The notes under the pieces: model-generated | Seen by the model: the letters and a program-made list of their open reading frames with translations, nothing else | Database searches by the model: none | Told to the model about the DNA's origin: nothing | Shown here: piece by piece, positions 53,565 through 62,151 of the stretch | Layout: every line of letters begins with the position of its first letter | Numbering within the stretch: position 1 is the first letter of the stretch | Program-made: the position numbers and the translations under genes | Assembly (NCBI GenBank): GCA_000531095.1 | Contig: HG799462.1 | Span: forward strand, 995,551 to 1,059,550 | Direction of reading: 5' to 3' | Length of the DNA: 64,000 bases | From: Gemmata massiliana | Lineage (GTDB): Bacteria > Planctomycetota > Planctomycetia > Gemmatales > Gemmataceae

Positions 53565-55433
53565 TTACTTCGTCTTCGATTTGACAACCTCGGCCAGAAC
53601 GTCCGCTTTACCCTCGGCTTTCTCCAGGCGCGGGTAGCGGGCGCCGCCCTTGTAATCGAGCGCGTGCGTTTTGAAGAAGTCGCCGCTCTCGGCGAGTAGT
53701 TCGAGCTTCCCACCGGTCCTTGTTGCAGCGACGGCGGTCTTCAGGTTGTCTGTTGCGAACCGGCGCCCGTTGACCGCGATCAGTTTCATCCCTGGGGCCA
53801 GCCCCGCTTTCGCTGCGGGCGAGCTCGGCACGATGTCGCCCACGAGTCCCTCCCCGCTCACAGCGAAGCCGACCGAATCGGTCAGGTTGACGCCCTTCGC
53901 GAGTCCCTCCATCGTGGTGAACAGATCGGTGGGCTTCTCGGTGTAAGAGAGCTTCCAGCCGCCCTCGGTGATGCCTTCGAGCGGAGGCGTTTCCGCGGGC
54001 ACTTCGACCCGGCGCGCGAAGTACGCTTTCCAGTCGCGTTCGGCGACCGCGTTGAGCGCGTCGATCACGTTTTCGAGGCTGTACCCGCGCACCACGGGTG
54101 TTCCGGTGCCGCTCCCGAAGAAGGCCGCGCAGAAGTCGTCGATCGACTTCGCGCCCTTCGTGTGCGTGCGGATGAGCACATCAACTTCGAGCCACAGCAG
54201 CGTGCCCTCGTCGTAGAAGTCCACGGCCCGGCGCGCGGAGCGCCACGACCCGGTCGCGTCGAAGAGCGTGCTCGCCGCAGCCGCAGTGTCGTCCAGCGGG
54301 CGCCACCCGCGTGCCTTCACGTTCGTCATGCGCGCGGCCGTCATCGCGAGGTAGTCGCGTGCGTCTTCCGCGGTGAGTAACCCGGAACGCGCCGCGAGCA
54401 GCCACCCGAGGTAGTTGGTCAGCCCCTCGTAGACCCATAGCAACCGCGTTTGTTGGGGTTTTTGGTAGTCGGGCATAATCATGTCGGCCGGGCGCCGGAA
54501 CTTGCCGTTCCACGAGTGAACGAACTCGTGCGGGAACAGCGTGGCCGCGGCCTTGCGCTCACCGACTTTGACCAGCGCGAGTTCGGCCAGCCGGTTGTCG
54601 CTCGACTGGTGGTGTTCGATCCCGGCACGCGGAATGTGGTTGCTCAGCCCGAGCAGGAACGTGTAGTCGCGGTACGGTTTCGCCGGGCCGAATAGAGCTG
54701 CGGCCTCTCCGGGCAATTTGTTCCACGCCTTGAGCGTCGCTTCGGGCACTTCGAGACCGTCCGGGCTATCGCACGCGAGCACCACGCGGTGAAGTTGCCC
54801 CTCCTGGCCCGCACCGATGGGAACGATGCGCACATTTTCGCCCGCCAAAAGTGGCGAATCGATGAGCGTTTCCAGCGTGGCCTCTTTGAACGCGACCCGC
54901 CCGTCTTTCTCCTCGCGCGGAACCAGCGCGGTGCCGTACTTCCACTTCTCCGGCAACTTCACCGCGGCGTCGAACGTCAGGTCCAGCGGCTTCGCCAGTT
55001 TGGGGTACACGAGCACGTCGTTCCAGTTCATCGTCATGACCTTCGGCGACGCGACCGTCATAAACATCGCCCCGCCCTCGGCGCCGGCCGCGAGTAGCAG
55101 GTCGAAGGTCACCTCGATGGACGCGGCGCCGTCCGGCACCACGCAGTTGATCGTGAACGGGTCCGCGTCGTCGCGCTTCCATTCGATCGCCTTCCCGCCG
55201 GCGCGCACGCGGAACTCGGTCACGTTCGCGATCTGGCCGACCGGCCGGTGCCGGCCCGGAATCCACTTCGGGTAGTGCAGCGCGATCGGTCCCGGTGCGG
55301 TCGGGATCACCTCGCGGACGTGGATAACCTTGCGCGACACCTCGGCCGCATCGACGGACAATTCGATGTTCTGCGCGAAGGTCAGCGGCGGGAACGCAGC
55401 GAGGGCGAACACAACGAGCGCGAAACGCAGCAT
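53565..55433 (-). CDS. M61-family metallopeptidase with PDZ domain
   Basis: 622 residues from ATG 55433. Signal peptide about 1-20. N-terminal beta domain, then the catalytic gluzincin domain with zinc motif FPHEFVHSW (His302, Glu303, His306), a preceding GIEHHQSS (271-278), and the glutamate ligand in LWVYEGLTNYLGW. C-terminal PDZ domain at about 535-600 (GFAVSGEGLVGDIVPSSPAA). This is the glycyl-aminopeptidase layout. Exported, probably periplasmic, cutting N-terminal Gly/Ala from peptides. Confidence 0.88.
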   Translation of the reverse strand: MLRFALVVFALAAFPPLTFAQNIELSVDAAEVSRKVIHVREVIPTAPGPIALHYPKWIPGRHRPVGQIANVTEFRVRAGGKAIEWKRDDADPFTINCVVPDGAASIEVTFDLLLAAGAEGGAMFMTVASPKVMTMNWNDVLVYPKLAKPLDLTFDAAVKLPEKWKYGTALVPREEKDGRVAFKEATLETLIDSPLLAGENVRIVPIGAGQEGQLHRVVLACDSPDGLEVPEATLKAWNKLPGEAAALFGPAKPYRDYTFLLGLSNHIPRAGIEHHQSSDNRLAELALVKVGERKAAATLFPHEFVHSWNGKFRRPADMIMPDYQKPQQTRLLWVYEGLTNYLGWLLAARSGLLTAEDARDYLAMTAARMTNVKARGWRPLDDTAAAASTLFDATGSWRSARRAVDFYDEGTLLWLEVDVLIRTHTKGAKSIDDFCAAFFGSGTGTPVVRGYSLENVIDALNAVAERDWKAYFARRVEVPAETPPLEGITEGGWKLSYTEKPTDLFTTMEGLAKGVNLTDSVGFAVSGEGLVGDIVPSSPAAKAGLAPGMKLIAVNGRRFATDNLKTAVAATRTGGKLELLAESGDFFKTHALDYKGGARYPRLEKAEGKADVLAEVVKSKTK

Positions 55434-55987
55434 AGCGAGCCTCTCCGGTTGCAAACGGGAGCCGCCATGATACCCGGCGCCCGCGCGAAAGTGTACTCGC
55501 CGCGTCTGTCGGCGGTTCACGAGCCCCGAAGCTAGCAAACGCTAACGTTTTGGGATTGTGGGGCCGCCTTCTGGCTTGAAGAACGTGCCAACTCCGTACT
55601 GCTCTGAGAGTTCCGCATAGTTCCTTCACGCGAACACGATGCGACCAGATAACAATTGCTACAAACCATCCGGAATCCGCGATTTCGTGCTAACATCGAA
55701 CTGAAAATTCCCTCAAAATGAGCCGCTTTTAGGTGGCCAAGCTGAGTGAACGGCTGATGTCAGCCGTTCGGAGAGTAGTCCACGAATGGGCTACTCTCCG
55801 AACATTGCGGATGCGATTTGCTGAATTATGTAGAATTGAACTAATGTTCACAAGTGATTAGCCCGAAATTTTCGGGCCGAACTTCATCCAACGGAAACCG
55901 GATCACCTTGGGGCGGATGACCCCGTCACGGTACAATCGCGGTGAGGGCGAACACCGATGTGGCGCCGGGTTTCGTAAAGGGGACTC
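55434..55987. other. Long AT-rich intergenic region with motifs and hairpins
   Basis: About 550 bases between the divergent peptidase and helicase genes. It contains GCTAACG at 55541-55547, GCTAACA at 55689-55695 and the consecutive hairpins at 55749-55803, but no credible gene. Confidence 0.45.
55749..55803. repeat. Two adjacent palindromes
   Basis: AACGGCTGA (55749-55757) pairs with TCAGCCGTT (55760-55768) around two bases; overlapping it by three, a second stem joins 55766-55781 with 55788-55803 (15 of 16 paired, six-base loop). Such back-to-back palindromes resemble repetitive extragenic palindromes, and lie far from any stop codon that they could terminate. Confidence 0.55.
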
Positions 55988-58411
55988 ATGCTCCGCGAAG
56001 TGCAGATCGACATCCGCCGGCAGCGTGCGAAAGCGGTCAAGTTTCAGATCGAGAACCTGGGCAAGAACCGCGTGTTCTCCGACTACCGAATCACAAACCC
56101 GGAGTCCGGCGGGCAGTACACGGTGTCCGTGAAAGGGTTCGAGGTCGGGGACAATTCCTGTACGTGTCCGGACTTCAAAGCGAACACGCTCGGCACCTGT
56201 AAACACATCGAGGCGGTGCTCGATCACCTCAAGGACGAACTCCCGCCGCACCTGCAAAAGAAGAAGGCCGCGGTCACTCGGCCGGAAATCTTCCTCCACT
56301 ACGGCGAGCAACTTCAACTGGGCGCGCACATCCCGCCGCGCCACTCTGACAAGCTCGCGAAACTCGCGCACACGTACTTCGACGAAAAGGGCTTGTGGTC
56401 GGGGCGCGGGAGGTACACCGATCTGATTCGTGATGTGGAGGCGGTGCCCGAAGAGGTCACCGTGATGTCCGACGCGCTGGAGTTCGTGGATCGCGAGATC
56501 GAGCGCGCGGAACTACTCGCCCGCGAACAGGTGTGGGTGAAGCAGCTCGAAGCCGGAACCCTCGACCTGAATCTGCTCTCGGCCCCGCTTTACGACTACC
56601 AGATGCGCGGGGCGCTTTTCCTCGCGTGCCGCGGGCGCAGCATCCTCGGCGACGACATGGGATTGGGCAAGACCGCTCAGACGCTCGCCGCGGTCGAACT
56701 GCTCGCACGCGAGCGCGGTATCCAGCGGGCGCTCGTGGTGGCGCCCGCGTCGGTGAAGTACCAGTGGGAATCGGAGATCCGGAAGTTCACCTCGCGGCCG
56801 GTCCAGGTCATCGACGGCAGCCCGGAAGCGCGCCTCGATCAGTACGCGGAGCCGACGTTCTTCCGCCTCGTGAACTACGAGCAAGTCGTGCGCGACCGCG
56901 AGGCGATCAACGCCTGGAAGCCCGACGTGATCGTTCTCGACGAGGCCCAGCGCATCAAGAATTGGGAGGCGAAGACCAGCAAAGAGGTGAAGAAGCTCAA
57001 GAGCCGGTACGCGATCGTGCTGACGGGTACGCCGCTCGAAAACAAGCTCGAAGAACTGTACAGCATCGTGCAGTTCGTGGACGAGCGGCGGTTCGGCCCC
57101 GCCTTCGAGTTCCTCTACGAACACCGCGTGCTCGACGAGGCCGGCAATCTGAAGGGGTACCGCAACCTCGACAAGATCCGCGAGAAACTCGCGCCGATCT
57201 TCCTGCGGCGCACACGCGGCGAGGTGCTCACGCAACTGCCGGCCCGTACCGACAACACAGTATTCGTGGAACTGGCAGCCGAACAGCGCACGCACTACGA
57301 GGAACAGCGCACCACGCTCGCGCGATTGCTGCAAAAGAACTACCTCACTGACCTCGATCGAAAGCGCATCCTTGCGTGTCTGGTCAACTTGCGCACTATC
57401 TGCGACAGCCTGTTCCTCTTCGACCGGCAGACGCGGATCTCACCAAAACTCGACGAGTTCGCAGAACTGGTGCCGGAACTGCTCAGTGATCCGACGTCCG
57501 CCGCGTCTGGTATTACTCCCCCTTCCTTTTTAGGGAAGGGGGTTGGGGGATTAGGTTGTGCCGATAACCCCTCCCCAACCCCTCCCCTAAACGGAGAGGG
57601 GCTTAAGACGGGGAGCAACGGTGCAATGGCTTCTGTTCCTATTTCTGCTACCGATCACAAGCTGGTCGTTTTCTCGCAGTGGGAAACGATGGCGATGGAA
57701 GCGGCGAAGGTATTGGACAAACTCGGCGTCGGGTACGTGCTGTTACACGGCGGGCTGCCGGGCAAGGAACGCAAGGCCGTATTGGAACGGTTCCAAACAG
57801 ACCCCGCGTGCAAGATCTTCCTTAGCACCGATGCGGGCGGCACGGGTCTGAATCTTCAAACCGCCGACACGGTGGTGAATCTCGAACTGCCGTGGAACCC
57901 GGCCGTGCTCGAACAGCGCATCGCCCGCGTTCACCGGATGGGTCAGAACCGCCCGGTGCGGGTGATCAATTTTGTCACACGCGGCACAATCGAAGAGAAG
58001 GTGCTGCGCACCGTTGAGGCCAAGCAGGGCTTGTTTACGGGACTGTTCGCGGGCGATGCGGACGAGCTCCCGTTCGAGGCGATCAACACCGGCGGGTTTC
58101 TCGACACGATGCGCGAGCTGGTCGGCGACGAGTCCGGGGACAAGCCGCTGAGCGCTGGGGCCAAGAAACGCGAGCCGGGCACCCGGAAACCGGGAGAGGG
58201 CGCGGCACTTGCGCCCCGCGAACCGTCTGATCGGTCGGGGCTTGCGGCTCCGGATTCGATGTGGAACGGGATCGCGCAGATTATCGAAGGGGCGTGCGCG
58301 GTCGTCGCGAACCCGGACGCAGCGAAACAAATGCCGTCCGACGTCCGCGAACGTCTCGAAACGGCAATTCGGGCGCTCGCAAGCAATCTTCGGTCGGAAT
58401 CCGCGAATTAG
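55988..58411 (+). CDS. SWIM-domain SNF2-family helicase
   Basis: 807 residues. SWIM zinc finger at 58-73 (Cys58, Cys60, Cys71, His73). SNF2 ATPase core: Walker A within DDMGLGKTAQTLA (about 222-234), Walker B DEAQ (about 318), GTPLENKLEELYSI (motif III), then the second RecA lobe after residue 545 (VVFSQWETMAMEAAKVLDKL, GGTGLNLQTADTVVNLELPW, ARVHRMGQNRPVRVINF). Acts on duplex DNA or protein-DNA complexes using ATP. Between the lobes, residues about 508-546 are encoded by a palindromic repeat element (57515-57606) read through in frame. Start ATG 55988. Confidence 0.9.
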   Translation: MLREVQIDIRRQRAKAVKFQIENLGKNRVFSDYRITNPESGGQYTVSVKGFEVGDNSCTCPDFKANTLGTCKHIEAVLDHLKDELPPHLQKKKAAVTRPEIFLHYGEQLQLGAHIPPRHSDKLAKLAHTYFDEKGLWSGRGRYTDLIRDVEAVPEEVTVMSDALEFVDREIERAELLAREQVWVKQLEAGTLDLNLLSAPLYDYQMRGALFLACRGRSILGDDMGLGKTAQTLAAVELLARERGIQRALVVAPASVKYQWESEIRKFTSRPVQVIDGSPEARLDQYAEPTFFRLVNYEQVVRDREAINAWKPDVIVLDEAQRIKNWEAKTSKEVKKLKSRYAIVLTGTPLENKLEELYSIVQFVDERRFGPAFEFLYEHRVLDEAGNLKGYRNLDKIREKLAPIFLRRTRGEVLTQLPARTDNTVFVELAAEQRTHYEEQRTTLARLLQKNYLTDLDRKRILACLVNLRTICDSLFLFDRQTRISPKLDEFAELVPELLSDPTSAASGITPPSFLGKGVGGLGCADNPSPTPPLNGEGLKTGSNGAMASVPISATDHKLVVFSQWETMAMEAAKVLDKLGVGYVLLHGGLPGKERKAVLERFQTDPACKIFLSTDAGGTGLNLQTADTVVNLELPWNPAVLEQRIARVHRMGQNRPVRVINFVTRGTIEEKVLRTVEAKQGLFTGLFAGDADELPFEAINTGGFLDTMRELVGDESGDKPLSAGAKKREPGTRKPGEGAALAPREPSDRSGLAAPDSMWNGIAQIIEGACAVVANPDAAKQMPSDVRERLETAIRALASNLRSESAN
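57515..57606. repeat. Composite palindromic element in frame inside helicase gene
   Basis: First half 57515-57555 (CCCCCTTCC ... GGAAGGGGGTT type hairpin) and second half 57566-57606, a 41-base unit identical in reverse complement to 33798-33838. Its frame is open through the whole element and yields PPSFLGKGVGGLGCADNPSP and a following TPPLNGEGLK stretch, so the helicase reading continues. Confidence 0.78.
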
Positions 58412-58537
58412 GGACGGCGAGCGATTCGGTTGGTACGAACCGTGCAAATTCACCCGGGCGTTACAGCGGCCCGGTGCGGATCGCCGGGTCCAGATTCGTT
58501 TCCCACTTTGGTGGGGAGCCCACCCGGAGGATCTGCC

Positions 58538-58924
58538 ATGAAGACGAAGGCATTTGCACTAGCGGCGATGGTGGTCGCGGGCGTGCTGAGCACCGCGGGT
58601 TCTGCTGATGCCCAGTACCGGTACCGCGGCTCTCGCTCGTACACGTACACCAACCCGACCTACTACGCGCCGACTTACACGGCTCCGGTCTACACCGCAC
58701 CGACTTACAACGGCGTCGTTGGAGTTGGCGCTTACACACCACTCGGCGGCACGAGCATGGTGGTGCCGAGCGGTTACTCGTCGTCCTATTACAGCCCGAC
58801 GTACACCCCGACCTACACCTACCCGACGTACAGCTACAGTTATCCGACCTACGGGAGCTTCTACAGTGGGGGCGTTTACACCTCGCCGGGCGGAGCGTGG
58901 TACGGTCGGGGCTGGCGTCGATAG
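58538..58924 (+). CDS. Small tyrosine-rich secreted protein
   Basis: 128 residues from ATG 58538 with CGGAGG 13 bases before. Signal peptide about 1-25 (ALAAMVVAGVLSTAGSADAQ). The mature part is about one-fifth tyrosine with Pro/Thr/Ser repeats (YTYTNPTYYAPTYTAP, YSPTYTPTYTYPTYSY). No known domain. Such sequences can be cross-linked or form surface fibres (inference). A second, similar gene follows 120 bases later. Confidence 0.72.
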   Translation: MKTKAFALAAMVVAGVLSTAGSADAQYRYRGSRSYTYTNPTYYAPTYTAPVYTAPTYNGVVGVGAYTPLGGTSMVVPSGYSSSYYSPTYTPTYTYPTYSYSYPTYGSFYSGGVYTSPGGAWYGRGWRR

Positions 58925-58935
58925 TACGTTAATAG

Positions 58936-58957
58936 GCCGTAAAGCAGACTTTACGGC
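58936..58957 (+). terminator. Terminator after first tyrosine-rich gene
   Basis: GCCGTAAAG (58936-58944) pairs with CTTTACGGC (58949-58957) across a four-base loop, followed by TTGTTACATTT. It starts 11 bases after the stop codon. Confidence 0.7.
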
Positions 58958-59047
58958 TTGTTACATTTCGCAGTGAAAGAGAAATCTCATTAGTCGGTAC
59001 TATTTAACGTCACACGGCAACGTGGACTTCAACATAGGAGACACATC

Positions 59048-59404
59048 ATGAAACGCTTCGCTGTCGCGGCCGTTCTTGCTGCCGCCCTCGGTTTCGGGAC
59101 CGCAACCACCGCCAACGCTCAGTACGTTCAGCGGTACACGACCATCACCCCGAACGGTGGTGTGGTCATCAACAACGGGTACTCCAACTGGGGTGCGTAC
59201 CAAACCAACAATACGTACATCTCACCGTTCGGCACCGTGAAACAGCGCTCGTACTACGGCGACGTGTTCGGTAACAGCTACGGCGCCTCCACCGGCTACA
59301 ACTTCTACAGCGGCTACGGCTACAACCGCGGGTTCTACCAACCCAGCCCGTTCGTGTACCCCTCTTACGGTTACCGCTACGGTTACTACGGTCGCCGCTG
59401 GTAA
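59048..59404 (+). CDS. Small tyrosine/glycine-rich secreted protein
   Basis: 118 residues. Strong signal peptide (about 1-24, AAVLAAALGFGTATTANAQ). The mature part is Tyr-, Gly- and Asn-rich (NFYSGYGYNRGFYQPSPFVY, SYGYRYGYYGRRW). Same design and similar end (YGRGWRR versus YGRRW) as the gene just upstream, so distant paralogues or convergent composition. Probably an envelope or matrix protein; function unknown. Confidence 0.72.
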   Translation: MKRFAVAAVLAAALGFGTATTANAQYVQRYTTITPNGGVVINNGYSNWGAYQTNNTYISPFGTVKQRSYYGDVFGNSYGASTGYNFYSGYGYNRGFYQPSPFVYPSYGYRYGYYGRRW

Positions 59405-59427
59405 GCGGAGCGACGAAACTCAACATT

Positions 59428-59459
59428 CAACGGGCCGCGGACGAATCCGCGGCCCGTTG
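59428..59459 (+). terminator. Terminator after second tyrosine-rich gene
   Basis: A perfect 14-base-pair stem (59428-59441 with 59446-59459) with a CGAA tetraloop-like loop, 23 bases beyond the stop codon. The T run after it is weak. Confidence 0.7.
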
Positions 59460-59553
59460 GCGTTTCCGGCTCCCCATCTGTAAGCGTTGGGAGATCAAGT
59501 TCGACGTGGATCGAACCCTTACCGTGTTCGTTCCGTCGCGATAATGCTCGTAA

Positions 59554-60333
59554 TTATCTCACCTCGATCAGCCGGCACTCGGACAACATTTGTTCGTCGC
59601 CGTCCCCCACGAGCAGCAGCTTGCCCCCCACGCACCGCGTGGGGCCGTTGTCTGGGCACACATGGTCGGTGTCGGTGCCGAGCGCGAACTCTCCCTCCGT
59701 GCGGTACGAGACCGGGTACACGAGCGGCAGGTGAACGGGCATCGTCGTGCCGTCGCGTAGCGTGAGTGTCGCAGAGCGGTAGAGTTGGTCGAGCAGCGCC
59801 GCGGCCGGTGTAAGTTGCACTTTCCGGAGCGCCTCCCACGGCACCCACAGATACTCGCCCCCGCGGAACACTTCCAACACGGACGCGAACCGGTCGTCGG
59901 CGTCACGCAGCCCGTCGAACTCGACTCCGTTAATGAACCCGCAAACGTGTGGACTCGCGGCGTCGGCCGCGTCGATGGCCCGCATCGCGTTGTCCGGTTC
60001 CGCGTGCCGGAGGAACCTCACGGCTTTCCAGCGGCGGGTCGCGTGGTTCGGTGGCGGTTCGGGGAGAATGTTCGGTTCGCGCCCGCCCCCAGTGCGGAGC
60101 CGTTCGCTACGGAACAGTCGGTGGAACTCCCGTTCCACTTCCGGCCACTCGGGTTCGTCGATTTGGATTCGCGTGAGGTGTTCGAGGGCGTCGTCGAACC
60201 GCCCGGCGAACGCGAGCAGGTCGACGAGCAACCGCCGGGCGGCGGGATCGGTCGGCGCGGCGGCGACTGCGGTTTCTTGGTGTGTAACCGCGTCCGCCAG
60301 CCGCCCTTCGGCGAGCATATCGTGAACTGTCAT
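59554..60333 (-). CDS. ImpE/TagJ-family protein, orphan
   Basis: 259 residues. N-terminal TPR-like helices (MLAEGRLADAVTHQETAVAA, DPAARRLLVDLLAFAGRFDD) and a C-terminal domain with NGVEFDGLRDADDRFASVLE, VFRGGEYLWVPWEALRKV and the late KLLLVGDGDEQMLSECRLIE: the arrangement of ImpE/TagJ proteins, which bind the ClpV/TssB side of type VI secretion sheaths. No TssA-M genes are in this window. Role without the rest of the system is unclear. Confidence 0.78.
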   Translation of the reverse strand: MTVHDMLAEGRLADAVTHQETAVAAAPTDPAARRLLVDLLAFAGRFDDALEHLTRIQIDEPEWPEVEREFHRLFRSERLRTGGGREPNILPEPPPNHATRRWKAVRFLRHAEPDNAMRAIDAADAASPHVCGFINGVEFDGLRDADDRFASVLEVFRGGEYLWVPWEALRKVQLTPAAALLDQLYRSATLTLRDGTTMPVHLPLVYPVSYRTEGEFALGTDTDHVCPDNGPTRCVGGKLLLVGDGDEQMLSECRLIEVR

Positions 60334-60350
60334 TCAAACATTTTATGCGA

Positions 60351-61226
60351 TTACGCGGCTCGCGCAACCGCCGTCGCGTTCGCGGGTACTGTGACCGGCA
60401 CCGGGTGACCGCTCAGGCGCGACAAAACGTCCGTTACCTGGAACGGATTGAGCGTCTGAATGACTTCTGATTCGACTGACATTTCGGGGAATCGAGGTTC
60501 CACATCCAACGCGGGTCGCACGGTCGCCGGCCCGACCAACACGACGCGCTCGCCCGCGACACGCGGAACAGCGGCGAGTGCCTGTGTCGGCCAGAGCCAG
60601 TGTTCGCCCCCGGCCAGTCCGACCGGTAACGTGCCATCGGCTAACAGGGCCGCGGGCTTGAACATCTGGAAGCCTAGCTTTTCTCCCCTTCCCTTTAGGG
60701 AGGGGGTTGGGGGGTAGGTCAGCCCCGTTTCCGCGAGCAGGCGGTGCAGTTGCGCGATTACGGCCGCTCCGCGAGCGTGCAGACGCACGCCCGCGCGCTC
60801 GTTTGGTGCAACGACGAGGAACACTTCGTCGTCCGGCACCGCGAGCAAGTCCGCGAGGTCGTTCGCGGCAGCGTTGTGGGGTTCCATCGCGAGCGCGGCG
60901 GCTTTAAGGCCGTCGAGTGCCCGCGCGAGCCGCCGGACTTCTACGTGAGCCAACAGCGTCGGCAGTTCGGTCGTGATGAGCGTCGTGAGTTCAGCGAAGC
61001 GGTCCGGTGCGGCGGTTCGCACGGCTTCGAGTTCGGCCTGGCGCTTCGCGTCGAAGAAGAACACAGCCGGCTCGTTCCATCGGGCCGGCCGGAGTTGCTT
61101 CGCGGCGCGTATCAGTGCCTCACGCAGAACGAGAAGGCGCGGGCGCGCGGCAAACGCCGGATCACCCGTGTCAGGCAACGCGACGGGGGGCACCCCCGCA
61201 CGGTAGTCGGAGAGATTAGCGGACAT
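60351..61226 (-). CDS. Hypothetical protein carrying a palindromic repeat
   Basis: 291 residues from ATG 61226. Leu/Ala/Arg-rich, mainly helical N-terminal half (AARPRLLVLREALIRAAKQL) and a beta-rich C-terminal half (ERVVLVGPATVRPALDVEPR). Residues about 171-187 (TYPPTPSLKGRGEKLGF) are encoded by a half-copy of the palindromic element (60681-60718), in frame. No family recognised. It lies 17 bases upstream of the ImpE-like gene on the same strand, so they are probably cotranscribed. Confidence 0.62.
   Translation of the reverse strand: MSANLSDYRAGVPPVALPDTGDPAFAARPRLLVLREALIRAAKQLRPARWNEPAVFFFDAKRQAELEAVRTAAPDRFAELTTLITTELPTLLAHVEVRRLARALDGLKAAALAMEPHNAAANDLADLLAVPDDEVFLVVAPNERAGVRLHARGAAVIAQLHRLLAETGLTYPPTPSLKGRGEKLGFQMFKPAALLADGTLPVGLAGGEHWLWPTQALAAVPRVAGERVVLVGPATVRPALDVEPRFPEMSVESEVIQTLNPFQVTDVLSRLSGHPVPVTVPANATAVARAA
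60681..60718. repeat. Half palindromic element inside hypothetical gene
   Basis: Reads CTCCCCTTCCC ... GGGAGGGGGTTGGGG, the same hairpin-forming unit as 57515-57555 with small length differences. It keeps the minus-strand gene open. Confidence 0.65.
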
Positions 61227-61282
61227 ACGGCGCGTCCTCCTTGACGGGCGCGCCGCATTAAACGCGAGAGTCGGAAATGATT

Positions 61283-61594
61283 TCAAGTGGAACCCGGGAA
61301 ACGTCTAGCGCCCATCAAACGGAAGCGCCCGATGTGAACTTCCCATTTTGCGCGGTCCACCGCAAACACCACCCCGATTGGTCCGATAATAGCAACTCGC
61401 AACTCGCCCATGACCTTCAACGCACCTCGTGACTCGCCGAATTCGTCCGCGATCCAGGTGAGGCCGTCCAGAATCTTGCGGGCCGCGGCGAGTGCCTCGG
61501 TCCGCTGCCCGCGAGCGGCAGCACGAGCGACCACGTCACGCAATTGGTCCTTGACAGCTTCGGAGAGGAGCACGCGAAACTGAGGGGCGGACAT
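61283..61594 (-). CDS. Small protein, possibly ParE/RelE-like
   Basis: 103 residues, coupled to the upstream gene by a one-base TGATG overlap. FRVLLSEAVKDQLRDVVARA then a beta-rich C-terminus (LRVAIIGPIGVVFAVDRAKW, EVHIGRFRLM) resembles the helix pair plus sheet of ParE/RelE toxins, including the final strand-strand end. The match is weak and no clear antitoxin motif is found in the partner, so a toxin role is only a guess. Confidence 0.5.
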   Translation of the reverse strand: MSAPQFRVLLSEAVKDQLRDVVARAAARGQRTEALAAARKILDGLTWIADEFGESRGALKVMGELRVAIIGPIGVVFAVDRAKWEVHIGRFRLMGARRFPGST

Positions 61595-62103
61595 CAGGGC
61601 GTCCCCTCGAACTCGCGTTCGATCTCCGTCAGCGCGTCGCGCATCGACAGCACGGGTTCTTGCGACCGAAGGGCGAGGAAGTAATCGTCCGTGAGGTCGT
61701 CGTTGGGGTGAAGGTGGTCGTAGAGTGCGAAGAACGCGCGCCGCAGGCGCGCGTGTTCGGCGGTGAGAGCGCGAATGGTCGCTCCCAGTGAACTCGCCTC
61801 TTCTTTAGTGCGAAGCGGGTGCGTGGGGGGTACGTTCCCGCCTCGCGCAAGAAGCGCGAGTACGGTTTGCCCCTCAGCTTCCATAATTTCGGGCGTTTGG
61901 CTGCGGATGTGTGCGGCAGTTGCTTCGTCCAGCACCCCGGCTGTGGCCGGGTCTTCAAGTATCGCGCGGCACCAGTGGCGCAGGTTCGAGCACCGCGCAC
62001 GAAGTGCGACTGCTTCCCGCTCCAAACCGTCGGCAGAGTCGCTCGACTGCGGGGTGTAGCCGTTCGAGTCCGCGGGGGGCGTATTGGGAGCCGTGTCGTC
62101 CAT
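61594..62103 (-). CDS. Hypothetical protein coupled to ParE-like gene
   Basis: 169 residues. Polar, disordered first 28 residues, then helices with REAVALRARCSNLRHWCRAI and LTAEHARLRRAFFALYDHLH. No DNA-binding motif recognised. Its stop overlaps the start of the next gene by one base, so the two are translated together. The gene order long-then-small would fit an antitoxin-toxin pair, but sequence evidence is thin. Confidence 0.6.
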   Translation of the reverse strand: MDDTAPNTPPADSNGYTPQSSDSADGLEREAVALRARCSNLRHWCRAILEDPATAGVLDEATAAHIRSQTPEIMEAEGQTVLALLARGGNVPPTHPLRTKEEASSLGATIRALTAEHARLRRAFFALYDHLHPNDDLTDDYFLALRSQEPVLSMRDALTEIEREFEGTP

Positions 62104-62151
62104 TGCGATTCTCCGTGACGACTTCAGTTTAACGCCCCCGCGACGGTTATG

